Shown one piece after another: positions 1 to 6,693 of a stretch of 64,000 nt of DNA (positions within the stretch are counted from its first letter, which is position 1; every line of letters starts with the position of its first letter). Source of the DNA: Nocardioides gansuensis. Its GTDB lineage: Bacteria > Actinomycetota > Actinomycetes > Propionibacteriales > Nocardioidaceae. Under the pieces are notes generated by a model. The model was not told where the DNA came from, did no database searches, and saw nothing but the letters and a program-made list of their open reading frames with translations. The stretch is taken from assembly GCF_003076135.1 (NCBI RefSeq), contig NZ_QDGZ01000010.1, positions 62,001-126,000 on the forward strand, given 5' to 3'. The position numbers and the translations under genes are program-made.

Positions 1-921
1 GCGTTGGTGACCGCTGACTCGGCACTGCGCCGGCGGGTGCTCCCAGGCCGGGCGCGTGTGGTGGCCGTCGGTGCGGGGCTCGGGGCGGTGGTGCCCCTCC
101 TCGCCGTCCTCACGTGGGCACGCTCCGCCGGAGTCGACGGAACGAGCCTGTGGGCCGAGCTGGTGGCGTTCCGGGCGGACGCCTTCGCGGTGATCTGGCA
201 GGACAGCATTCACAGGCCCCTCACGCGGGGCGTCCGACTCGTCGCGCTGGCCATCGTCAGTGGCATGGTGCCGCTCGCCTGGGCGTGGCGCCGCGCGACG
301 CCCACCTCGCCCGAGCACTGGGCCGTCAGCTGCACACTCGTGTTCGCCGTGGCAGCGCTGCTGGCCGGCGGCAGCTACTGGCCCCACTACCTGCTGCAGC
401 TGGTCCCCATGCTGGCCCTGGCAGCCGGCATCCGCGCCGCCTCGGACTCGGTCGCGGGCGCGTCGATGCGGTGGGCGGCGAGGGTCACCGTCCTCTCGGC
501 GGCCGTGGCCGCTGTCGTCACCACCGTGGCGTACGCCGCGGTCCCGGGCGTCTGGTCCCTGCAGCGCACCGGCACCTGGCTCGCCGAGTCCAGCCACCCG
601 TCCGACACCGCGGTCGTGGTCTACGGTCATCCGTCGGTCCTGGAGGCAGCCGACCTGCGCTCCCCCTACCCGTACCTGTGGAGCCTGCCCGTGCGCACCC
701 TCGACCCGGAGCTCGCGAGGTTGCGCGCGACCCTGGCAGGGCCCGAGGCCCCGACCTGGATCGTCCAGACCAGTGCGTTGAACTCCTGGAACATCGACGA
801 GGGCGACCAGCTGCGCTCGGTCATCAAGGCCCGCTACGACGTCGTGGCCACGATCTGCGGCCATGCCGTGTGGCTGCGCTCGGACCTGACCCGTCCGGCT
901 GCTGCACCACCAGCCTGCTGA
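1..921 (+). CDS. C-terminal part of a GT-C glycosyltransferase-like membrane protein (5' end outside window)
   Basis: The frame is open from the first base of the window, so the true start lies upstream. About 305 residues are visible. There are roughly five hydrophobic segments (near residues 18-40, 73-92, 108-126, 128-143 and 157-180), one containing the sequence SYWPHYLLQLVPMLAL. A soluble C-terminal domain of about 120 residues follows. This layout is typical of actinobacterial polyprenyl-sugar-dependent membrane glycosyltransferases, where the catalytic loop is N-terminal and therefore not visible here. The family call rests on topology and the WPHYLLQL-type segment only; substrate is unknown. 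Confidence 0.55.
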   Translation, partial: ALVTADSALRRRVLPGRARVVAVGAGLGAVVPLLAVLTWARSAGVDGTSLWAELVAFRADAFAVIWQDSIHRPLTRGVRLVALAIVSGMVPLAWAWRRATPTSPEHWAVSCTLVFAVAALLAGGSYWPHYLLQLVPMLALAAGIRAASDSVAGASMRWAARVTVLSAAVAAVVTTVAYAAVPGVWSLQRTGTWLAESSHPSDTAVVVYGHPSVLEAADLRSPYPYLWSLPVRTLDPELARLRATLAGPEAPTWIVQTSALNSWNIDEGDQLRSVIKARYDVVATICGHAVWLRSDLTRPAAAPPAC

Positions 922-950
922 GCTCCGCGATCCACAGCTGTCACCGGCAG

Positions 951-1283
951 CTAGAGGTAGAGCCCGGTGGAGCCGGCGTCGAGCCGCTCGGCCGCCACCG
1001 CATGGATGTCGCGCTCGCGCATCACGACGTAGACCTCGCCGTGGACCTCGACCTCCGCCTTGTCCTCGGGGTCGAAGAGGACCCGATCGCCGACCTCGAC
1101 GGCGCGGGCGTGCGGACCCTTGGCGATGACCTTGGACCAGGCGAGGCGGCGCGCGCCCATGGCCGCGGTGGCCGGGATGACGATCCCGCCCGAGGAACGG
1201 CGCTCCCCCGCATCCCGGTCGAGCTCGACCAGGATCCGGTCGTGGAGCATCTTGATGGGGGCTGACCCCTGGGCGTCGCTCAC
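951..1283 (-). CDS. GroES-like co-chaperonin domain protein
   Basis: The 110-residue product has the GroES fold signature: LHDRILVELD near the N-terminus, a mobile-loop-like SSGGIVIPATA segment, then VGDRVLFDPED and a C-terminal strand ending in LYL. GroES is normally 95-100 residues and paired with groEL; no groEL is present here. I chose the GTG at 1283 (SDAQGSAP...) because an upstream start would run through the neighbouring DUF3618 gene. It is the last gene of the minus-strand series that begins with cbiM, 7 bp after the DUF3618 stop. It may be an accessory GroES-like protein rather than the housekeeping co-chaperonin. Confidence 0.7.
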   Translation of the reverse strand: MSDAQGSAPIKMLHDRILVELDRDAGERRSSGGIVIPATAAMGARRLAWSKVIAKGPHARAVEVGDRVLFDPEDKAEVEVHGEVYVVMRERDIHAVAAERLDAGSTGLYL

Positions 1284-1290
1284 GGAAGGA

Positions 1291-1539
1291 TCAGCGGGTG
1301 AGCTTGCGGATGACGGCGAGGAGCACGATCGCGCCCACGACACCGCCGGCGACCTTGATGATGTTGTCCGTGCGCGGCGCCCCCGTCTCGAGGTCGACGA
1401 AGTGCGACTTCACGGTCGTCACCTCGCGCCCGACGATCGTCTTCGGGTTCGCGCGGTAGGCGAGCTGGTCGATCGTCTGCGCGAGACGCTGACGCGTCTC
1501 CTCGATCTCACGCTCGAGCGAGCTCAGTTCGTTGGTCAC
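1291..1539 (-). CDS. DUF3618 family small membrane protein
   Basis: This 82-residue protein has an N-terminal charged helix (SSLEREIEETRQRLAQTIDQL) characteristic of DUF3618, then a linker and one transmembrane helix near residues 63-78 followed by RKLTR. The family is common in actinobacteria and of unknown function, often near membrane or stress genes. The GTG start at 1539 overlaps the cbiO stop by 4 bases (GTGA), so it is probably translated from the cbiMQO transcript. Confidence 0.8.
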   Translation of the reverse strand: MTNELSSLEREIEETRQRLAQTIDQLAYRANPKTIVGREVTTVKSHFVDLETGAPRTDNIIKVAGGVVGAIVLLAVIRKLTR

Positions 1540-2291
1540 GCGGGAAGGTTACCAATCGCCCGCGGGTCGAACCCCCAGGGCAGCTCCAGCCGGTGGGCCC
1601 GCATCAGCGCATCGTCGGTGAGCACGTCGAACGTGCGACCGTCCGCCACGACCACCCCGTCACTGAGCACGACGGAGCGAGGGCAGAGCTCCAGGGCGTA
1701 GGGCAGGTCGTGCGTCACCATCAGCACCGTGACGTCCAGGCTGCGCAGGATGTCGGCCAGCTCGCGGCGGCTGGCCGGGTCGAGGTTGGAGCTGGGCTCG
1801 TCCAGCACGAGGATCTCCGGGTCCATGGCCAGGACCGTGGCCACCGCGACCCGGCGGCGCTGGCCGAAGGAGAGGTGATGGGGCGGGCGGTCCGCGAAGT
1901 CGGCCATGCCGACCTTGTCCAGCGACTCCATCACCCGCCGCTCCAGCGCCTCACCGCGCATCCCCATGTTGGCGGGGCCGAAGGCGACGTCCTGCCGCAC
2001 CGTGCCGAGGAACAGCTGGTCGTCGGGATCCTGGAAGACGACGCCGACGCGGCGTCGTACCTCCTTGTGGTTGGCCCTGACCACGGGCAGCCCGCTCACC
2101 GTGACGGTGCCGCGCCCAGGGGCGAGGATGCCGTTGAGGTGGAGGACGAGCGTGGTCTTGCCGGCGCCGTTGGGCCCGAGGAGCGCCACCCGCTCGCCCG
2201 GGTGGACGTGGAGGTCCACGCCGAAGAGAGCCTGGTGGCCGTCGGGGTAGGCGTAGGCGAGGCCACGGACCTCGAGGGTGGGCGCGCTCAT
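1536..2291 (-). CDS. cbiO: energy-coupling factor transporter ATPase, Ni/Co type (CbiO)
   Basis: This is the ATP-binding subunit of an ECF-type metal importer, 251 residues. Walker A (GPNGAGKTT, residues 39-47), the Q-loop VFQDPDDQLF, an ABC signature LSFGQRRRVA and Walker B (ILVLDEPSSNLD) are all present; the DPDDQLF Q-loop is typical of CbiO/EcfA proteins. The ATG at 2291 overlaps the cbiQ stop by 4 bases. It works with CbiM (substrate-binding membrane subunit) and CbiQ (transmembrane coupling subunit) encoded immediately upstream. Function is secure; the metal (nickel or cobalt) is inferred from the operator. Confidence 0.93.
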   Translation of the reverse strand: MSAPTLEVRGLAYAYPDGHQALFGVDLHVHPGERVALLGPNGAGKTTLVLHLNGILAPGRGTVTVSGLPVVRANHKEVRRRVGVVFQDPDDQLFLGTVRQDVAFGPANMGMRGEALERRVMESLDKVGMADFADRPPHHLSFGQRRRVAVATVLAMDPEILVLDEPSSNLDPASRRELADILRSLDVTVLMVTHDLPYALELCPRSVVLSDGVVVADGRTFDVLTDDALMRAHRLELPWGFDPRAIGNLPA

Positions 2292-2956
2292 GAGGGCAGC
2301 GACCCGTCGTAGCCACGGGAGAGCATGGCGAGGTGGACCCGTTCCCCGCGCTCGTAGGAGCGGATGAACAGCGACCCCATGGCCCGCGCGAGCACCGGCC
2401 AGTGCCGCGGGGAGCGGGGCTCGCACCCGCGGGCCCGCATCGCCGTCGTCATCCGGCCCAGCTCGCCGGTGACCACGTCGAGGTAGCGGATCATGAAGCC
2501 CATGATCTGCACGAGCAGGTCGGGCATCCGGAGTCGCTGCAGCCCGCGCAGCAGGTCGGGCGCCTCCGTCGTGGCCGCCAGAGTCAGGGACGCCAGCACA
2601 CCGAGCGTGCCCTTGGCCAGCAGCGCCCCGGCCGCGACGAGGCCCGGCTCGGAGAGGCTGAGGCCGAGCACGTCGGTGCGCGGTCCCGTGGCGACGAAGG
2701 GCACCAGCAGCGCGAAGACCACGAAGGGCACCTCGACGACCATGCGCTTGGCGAGGTAGAGCGGTGGCACCCGGCTCGCCGCGACGACGCCGAGCAGCAG
2801 GACCGCCTGCACGCCGTGGAAGGTCCACCAGCCGGCGGGCGTCGCGACGACGACGAGCATGAACGCCACGAGCGCGAGCAGCTTGACGTGCGCGGGAGTC
2901 CGGTGGACCGGGCTGTGCCCGTGGTAGTGGAGGCGATGCTTGTGGCCGGCGCCCAT
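2288..2956 (-). CDS. cbiQ: ECF transporter transmembrane subunit CbiQ
   Basis: This 222-residue membrane protein carries the T-component motif of coupling helices: the segment RARGCEPRSPRHW, followed later by LAMLSRGYDG, corresponds to the two Ala-Arg-Gly-type motifs that contact the CbiO ATPase. Four or five hydrophobic segments are visible, beginning near residue 22. The ATG at 2956 is one base after the stop of the PDGLE gene. A histidine-rich N-terminus (HKHRLHYHGH) could bind metal; that is inference. Confidence 0.9.
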   Translation of the reverse strand: MGAGHKHRLHYHGHSPVHRTPAHVKLLALVAFMLVVVATPAGWWTFHGVQAVLLLGVVAASRVPPLYLAKRMVVEVPFVVFALLVPFVATGPRTDVLGLSLSEPGLVAAGALLAKGTLGVLASLTLAATTEAPDLLRGLQRLRMPDLLVQIMGFMIRYLDVVTGELGRMTTAMRARGCEPRSPRHWPVLARAMGSLFIRSYERGERVHLAMLSRGYDGSLPS

Positions 2957-2957
2957 C

Positions 2958-3266
2958 TCAGCCGTCGCTCGCGGCAGGGTCCCGGCGTCGCACCAGCCAG
3001 AAGAGCCCGCCGCCGAGCACGGCGACCAGCGCGACGCCGGCAACGCCGGCGAGTCCCCCACTGACGCGGGAGTCCTCCACCCCTCGGGTCTGGTAGTCGG
3101 CGAGCGGGCTGTCGGCGGTCGCCGAGTCCTCGGCCGTGTGGCCGAAGCCGGCCTGCTCGGCCACGTGCTCCAGCCCGTCCGGGTGGGCGCTGGCGTAGTA
3201 GCTGGCGACGCCGGCGACGAGGAGGCAGACCAGCAGGCCGAGGGCCAGGAACGTGCGCGTCCTCAT
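2958..3266 (-). CDS. PDGLE-domain subunit of the Ni/Co ECF transporter (CbiN-like)
   Basis: The 102-residue protein has an N-terminal transmembrane helix, then the signature HPDGLE near residue 28, an extracytoplasmic linker and a second transmembrane helix near residues 71-92. PDGLE proteins take the place of CbiN/NikN in nickel and cobalt ECF transporters and help load the CbiM subunit. Its ATG overlaps the cbiM stop by 4 bases and cbiQ begins one base after its stop, so it is embedded in the operon. Confidence 0.88.
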   Translation of the reverse strand: MRTRTFLALGLLVCLLVAGVASYYASAHPDGLEHVAEQAGFGHTAEDSATADSPLADYQTRGVEDSRVSGGLAGVAGVALVAVLGGGLFWLVRRRDPAASDG

Positions 3267-3952
3267 CGGGCCACCACCTCACGGATCTCGAGCTCGCGCT
3301 CGGCCAGCACCGGCCGCGCGCCGTACACCAGGTCGGGCCGGACGGCGACGACGCTGCCGACCACCAGGCCGGTGATCACTGCCTCCCCCACGCCGATGAC
3401 GGCGTGCCAGGAGAGCATCGCGACCAGGACGGTGCCGGGGTCGACGGGTGCCTGCCCGCCGACCGTGAAGAGCAGGGTGAAGACCGCGGCGGCGGCCGGC
3501 ACGCTGGCGAAGCCCGCGAGCGCGGCGGCGGGCGCGATCGAGGACGTTCGCCGTGGCAGCACCCGCCGCGCACCGGCGAACACGACCCAGCCGACCACGA
3601 CCGCCACGAGGGCCATCAGCGTCACGTTGGTGCCCAGCGCCGTGATGCCGCCGTCGGCCATGAAGAGGGCCTGGACCAGGAGCACCACGCTGAGGCAGAG
3701 GACGGCCGACCACGGGCCTACGAGGACCGCGGCCAGGGCGCCGCCGAGCAGGTGTCCGCTGGTGCCCGCCGCGACCGGGAAGTTCATCATCTGTCCGGCG
3801 AAGACGAAGGTGGCGACGAGGCCGGCCATGGGAGCGGTACGGTCGTCGAGCTCACGGCGGGCCCCGCGCAGGGCCAGCCCGACCCCCGCCATCGCCACCA
3901 CCCCCGTGGCGAGCGAGGTGGGCGCGTCGAGGAAACCGTCGGGCACATGCAC
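3263..3952 (-). CDS. cbiM: energy-coupling factor Ni/Co transporter substrate-specific subunit CbiM
   Basis: CbiM binds the metal through an extreme N-terminal His-containing sequence. Here the protein begins (GTG) V/M-H-V-P-D-G-F-L-D, matching the family's MHIPDGF start, so the GTG at 3952 is well supported. An AAGGTGG ribosome-binding site lies just upstream. The product is 229 residues with six or so hydrophobic segments and the conserved NFPVAAGTSGHLLGG loop that supplies further metal ligands. It is the first gene of cbiM-PDGLE-cbiQ-cbiO and sits directly behind a Nur-type operator, which points to nickel as the substrate. Confidence 0.93.
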   Translation of the reverse strand: MHVPDGFLDAPTSLATGVVAMAGVGLALRGARRELDDRTAPMAGLVATFVFAGQMMNFPVAAGTSGHLLGGALAAVLVGPWSAVLCLSVVLLVQALFMADGGITALGTNVTLMALVAVVVGWVVFAGARRVLPRRTSSIAPAAALAGFASVPAAAAVFTLLFTVGGQAPVDPGTVLVAMLSWHAVIGVGEAVITGLVVGSVVAVRPDLVYGARPVLAERELEIREVVAR

Positions 3953-3965
3953 GCCGTCCACCTTA

Positions 3966-3982
3966 TTGCATATGGTTTGCAA
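3966..3982. promoter_or_regulatory. Nur-box-like operator (Fur-family nickel regulator)
   Basis: The sequence TTGCAT-ATGGT-TTGCAA matches the published Streptomyces Nur box, tTGCaa-N5-ttGCAA, at 11 of 12 positions with the correct 5-base spacer. It lies 13 bp upstream of the cbiM start and 26 bp upstream of the divergent bcp start, in one of the few AT-rich spots of the region. Nur represses nickel uptake genes when nickel is sufficient. That this box acts on cbiM is a strong inference; an effect on bcp is possible. Confidence 0.75.
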
Positions 3983-4008
3983 CAACCACGCCGACCCAGG
4001 AGCGCCCC

Positions 4009-4488
4009 ATGACCGACCGCCTCGCCCCCGGTGACACCGCACCCGACTTCACCCTGACCGCCGACACCGGCGAGCAGCTCACGCTCTCGGACCTGCGCGG
4101 CCGCAAGGTGATCGTCTACTTCTACCCCGCCGCCATGACCCCCGGCTGCTCCAAGCAGGCGTGCGACTTCACCGACTCCCTCGACTCCCTCCGGGGCGCC
4201 GGCTACGAGGTGCTCGGCATCAGCAAGGACGCCCCCAGCAAGCTCGCGAAGTTCCGCGAGCGAGACGCCCTCACGCTCACCCTGCTCTCGGACGCAGACC
4301 TCGGCGTGCACCGGGCCTACGGCGCCTACGGCACCAAGAAGCTCTACGGCAAGGACGTCGAGGGGGTCATCCGCTCGACCTTCGTCGTCGACGAGGACGG
4401 CAAGGTGGAGGTCGCGCAGTACAACGTCAAGGCCACCGGCCACGTCGCCAAGCTGCGGCGCGAGCTCGGGCTCGCCTCAGACGTGTGA
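4009..4488 (+). CDS. bcp: thioredoxin-dependent thiol peroxidase (Bcp/PrxQ family)
   Basis: Peroxiredoxin Q reduces hydrogen and organic hydroperoxides in the cytoplasm using thioredoxin. The 159-residue protein has the catalytic motif TPGCSKQAC with the peroxidatic Cys47 and the resolving Cys52 five residues later, as in atypical two-cysteine PrxQ. Length is normal. An AGGAG-type site precedes the ATG. It is transcribed away from cbiM and shares a 56-bp intergenic region with the Nur-like operator. Its stop overlaps the convergent gene at 4477 by 12 bases. Confidence 0.93.
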   Translation: MTDRLAPGDTAPDFTLTADTGEQLTLSDLRGRKVIVYFYPAAMTPGCSKQACDFTDSLDSLRGAGYEVLGISKDAPSKLAKFRERDALTLTLLSDADLGVHRAYGAYGTKKLYGKDVEGVIRSTFVVDEDGKVEVAQYNVKATGHVAKLRRELGLASDV

Positions 4489-4875
4489 CCCGCCGCCCAC
4501 CACGGTGGAACGGCAGACCTGGCGCGGCAGGTGGACGGCGCCAGGTCCGCCGGGACGAGGTGACACATTGGCCGCGAGGACGGCCGTCCGGGCACCGGCC
4601 TCGTGCCTGGTCAGGACGAGCTGCTCGACCACGGTCACGTGGCGCAGGTCCGGGACGACGACCCCCCAGGCGGCCTCTTCGCGGGTCACCTCGCCCATCA
4701 GCGCGTCGAATGCGCCCGGGTTGTCGCCCCTCGCCACGTAGACGGTCCCGAGGCTGAACTCCTCGCGGTGGGCGAAGGCCTGGAGCTGGGCCTCCACCCT
4801 GGGGAGCTCGGTGCCGCTCCTGAGCACGTCGGTACGGATGTAGCCGAGCAGCAGCGGCCGCGGATTGTTGCTCAT
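4477..4875 (-). CDS. resolvase-like protein lacking the catalytic serine
   Basis: This 132-residue protein begins with the pattern of a serine-recombinase N-terminal domain (LLGYIRTD, then a polar stretch, LPRVEAQLQAFA, later GVVVPDLRHV). In active enzymes the first strand reads GYxRVS, and that Ser is the nucleophile; here the position is Thr-Asp, and no helix-turn-helix domain follows. It is therefore unlikely to cut DNA. Its ATG overlaps the stop of the GH13 gene by 4 bases (ATGA), so the two are translationally coupled. Stand-alone, catalytically degenerate resolvase-like proteins occur in actinobacteria; their function is unknown to me. Confidence 0.6.
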   Translation of the reverse strand: MSNNPRPLLLGYIRTDVLRSGTELPRVEAQLQAFAHREEFSLGTVYVARGDNPGAFDALMGEVTREEAAWGVVVPDLRHVTVVEQLVLTRHEAGARTAVLAANVSPRPGGPGAVHLPRQVCRSTVVGGGSHV

Positions 4876-6557
4876 GAGATCTCCTCGAGAAGGAACCACG
4901 CGGCGCTGTCCGGCGGGAGCTTGTCCCCGACCTCGGGGTCGCTGCCGAGCAGCAGCCGCGCCCCGGGAGGTGGGCACACCGGCCGGGGGGAGCAGTTGAC
5001 GATGCACGCGAATCCGTCGCCGCGCGTGAACCCGAGCACGCCCGGCTCGGTCGGCAACCACCGGAACCCGCCCGAGGACAGGGCTGGGACGCGGTGTCGC
5101 AGGGCGATGGCCTCGCGGTAGAGCTGGAGCATGGACTCGCCGGACTCGAGCTGTCGATCCACGGTGTAGTAGTCGAACCAGTCGGGCTGCGGGAGCCACG
5201 TGGGGGTCTGGGTGCCCGGGGGGCAGAAGCCGAACGAGTCCTGTCCGGAGGCCCATGGCAGGGGGACCCGGCAACCGTCCCGGCCCCGTCGAGCACCATC
5301 GGTGCGGCGGAACATCGGGTCCCTCAACACGTCGTCGGGCAGGTCGGTGACCTCTGGAAGACCGAGTTCCTCGCCCTGGTAGAGGTACACCGAGCCCGGC
5401 AGCGCGAGCATCAGCAGCGCGGCCGCCCGGCCCCGGGTCAGCCCGAGGTCGACATCGCCTGCAGTGACGCCGGGAGCACCCCCGCCGTACCGCGTGACGG
5501 ATCGGGGCATGTCGTGGTTGTTGAGCACCCAGGCCACCGGGGAGTCGTGGGCGGCGACGGTCTCCAGACCCCGGTCGATCACCTGCGACAGCGAGTCGGC
5601 GTCCCAGGGCGTGCGCAGGAACTCGAAGAAGAAGCTCTGGTGCAGCTCGTCGGGACGCTGGTACGCCGCGAGCTCGCCGGCGTCCAGCACGCCCACCTCG
5701 CCGACCAGCATCCGCTCGCGACCGGTCTCCTCGGTGTACTCCTCCGCGAGGATTCGCCAGCTGCGCCAGACGTCGTGCACCTCGGGCTGGTTCCAGGCGT
5801 ACGGGTTGACCGGGTCGCCGGTGAGCTCGTCGTCGATGGCGAACTCGTGGTCCGGCAGACCCTCCCGCTTGTGGAGGCCGTGGGCCACGTCGATGCGGAG
5901 GCCGTCCACACCGCGGTCGAACCAGAACCGGAGCACCTCCTCGAAGTGCTCGACGACGTCCGGGTGGCGCCAGTTGAAGTCGGCCTGCTCGGGGGCGAAG
6001 GAGTGGAGGTACCACTGGCCGGGCGAGCCGTCTGGTTCGCTGATCCGGCGCCAGGCGGGGCCGCCGAAGACGGAACGCCAGTTGTTCGGGGGCAGCTCGC
6101 CGTGGTCGCCGGTGCCGTCGGCGAAGTGGAAGCGGAGGCGCTCGGGGCTGCCCGGTCCGGCGGCCACGGCGGCGGTGAACCACGGGTGCTCGATCGAGCA
6201 GTGGTTGGGCACGACGTCGACGATGACCCGGATGTCCAGCCGGTGGGCGTCGTGGACCAGCCGGTCGAAGTCAGCCAGATCGCCGAACTCGTGGTGGACG
6301 GCCAGGTGGTCCGAGACGTCGTACCCGTGGTCGTGCTGTGGAGATGCGTAGAACGGATTGAGCCAGATCCCGTCGACCCCGAGGCTGCGCAGGTAGGGGA
6401 GCCTGGCGCGAACGCCACCGAGATCTCCGATCCCGTCTCCGTTGGAGTCCTGGAAGCTGCGCACGTACACCTGGTAGATGACGCCGTTCCGCCACCACCC
6501 AGGGATGTCTACGGTCCGGCCACTGCGGCTGGAGGTTGTGATCGGTTCGGCAGACAT
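4872..6557 (-). CDS. GH13 family alpha-glucosidase
   Basis: This 561-residue cytoplasmic enzyme hydrolyses alpha-glucosidic bonds of small oligosaccharides. All GH13 landmarks are visible: GVIYQVYVRSFQDSNGDGIGD near residues 25-45, DVVPNH (114-119), the nucleophile in GLRIDVAHG (Asp223), the acid/base in LVGEVGV (Glu287) and NNHD (Asp349). The QVYVRSF start and the DGIGDLGGV loop fit alpha-glucosidase/oligo-1,6-glucosidase subfamilies rather than amylase. No signal peptide is present. A LuxR-type regulator is encoded upstream in the same direction; the resolvase-like gene is coupled downstream. The preferred linkage (1,4 versus 1,6) cannot be read with confidence. Confidence 0.9.
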   Translation of the reverse strand: MSAEPITTSSRSGRTVDIPGWWRNGVIYQVYVRSFQDSNGDGIGDLGGVRARLPYLRSLGVDGIWLNPFYASPQHDHGYDVSDHLAVHHEFGDLADFDRLVHDAHRLDIRVIVDVVPNHCSIEHPWFTAAVAAGPGSPERLRFHFADGTGDHGELPPNNWRSVFGGPAWRRISEPDGSPGQWYLHSFAPEQADFNWRHPDVVEHFEEVLRFWFDRGVDGLRIDVAHGLHKREGLPDHEFAIDDELTGDPVNPYAWNQPEVHDVWRSWRILAEEYTEETGRERMLVGEVGVLDAGELAAYQRPDELHQSFFFEFLRTPWDADSLSQVIDRGLETVAAHDSPVAWVLNNHDMPRSVTRYGGGAPGVTAGDVDLGLTRGRAAALLMLALPGSVYLYQGEELGLPEVTDLPDDVLRDPMFRRTDGARRGRDGCRVPLPWASGQDSFGFCPPGTQTPTWLPQPDWFDYYTVDRQLESGESMLQLYREAIALRHRVPALSSGGFRWLPTEPGVLGFTRGDGFACIVNCSPRPVCPPPGARLLLGSDPEVGDKLPPDSAAWFLLEEIS

Positions 6558-6693
6558 CAGGGGGCCCTCGGGTGGTGGGGAACGGCGTACCCACACACTC
6601 CCCCGAGCCCCACTTCCCCAACATCGGGACAGATACGGGGATCGGTACGTAGATGGCGTCGAGTACGTACGTCGGGCTGCCGCCGCGTCGTCG

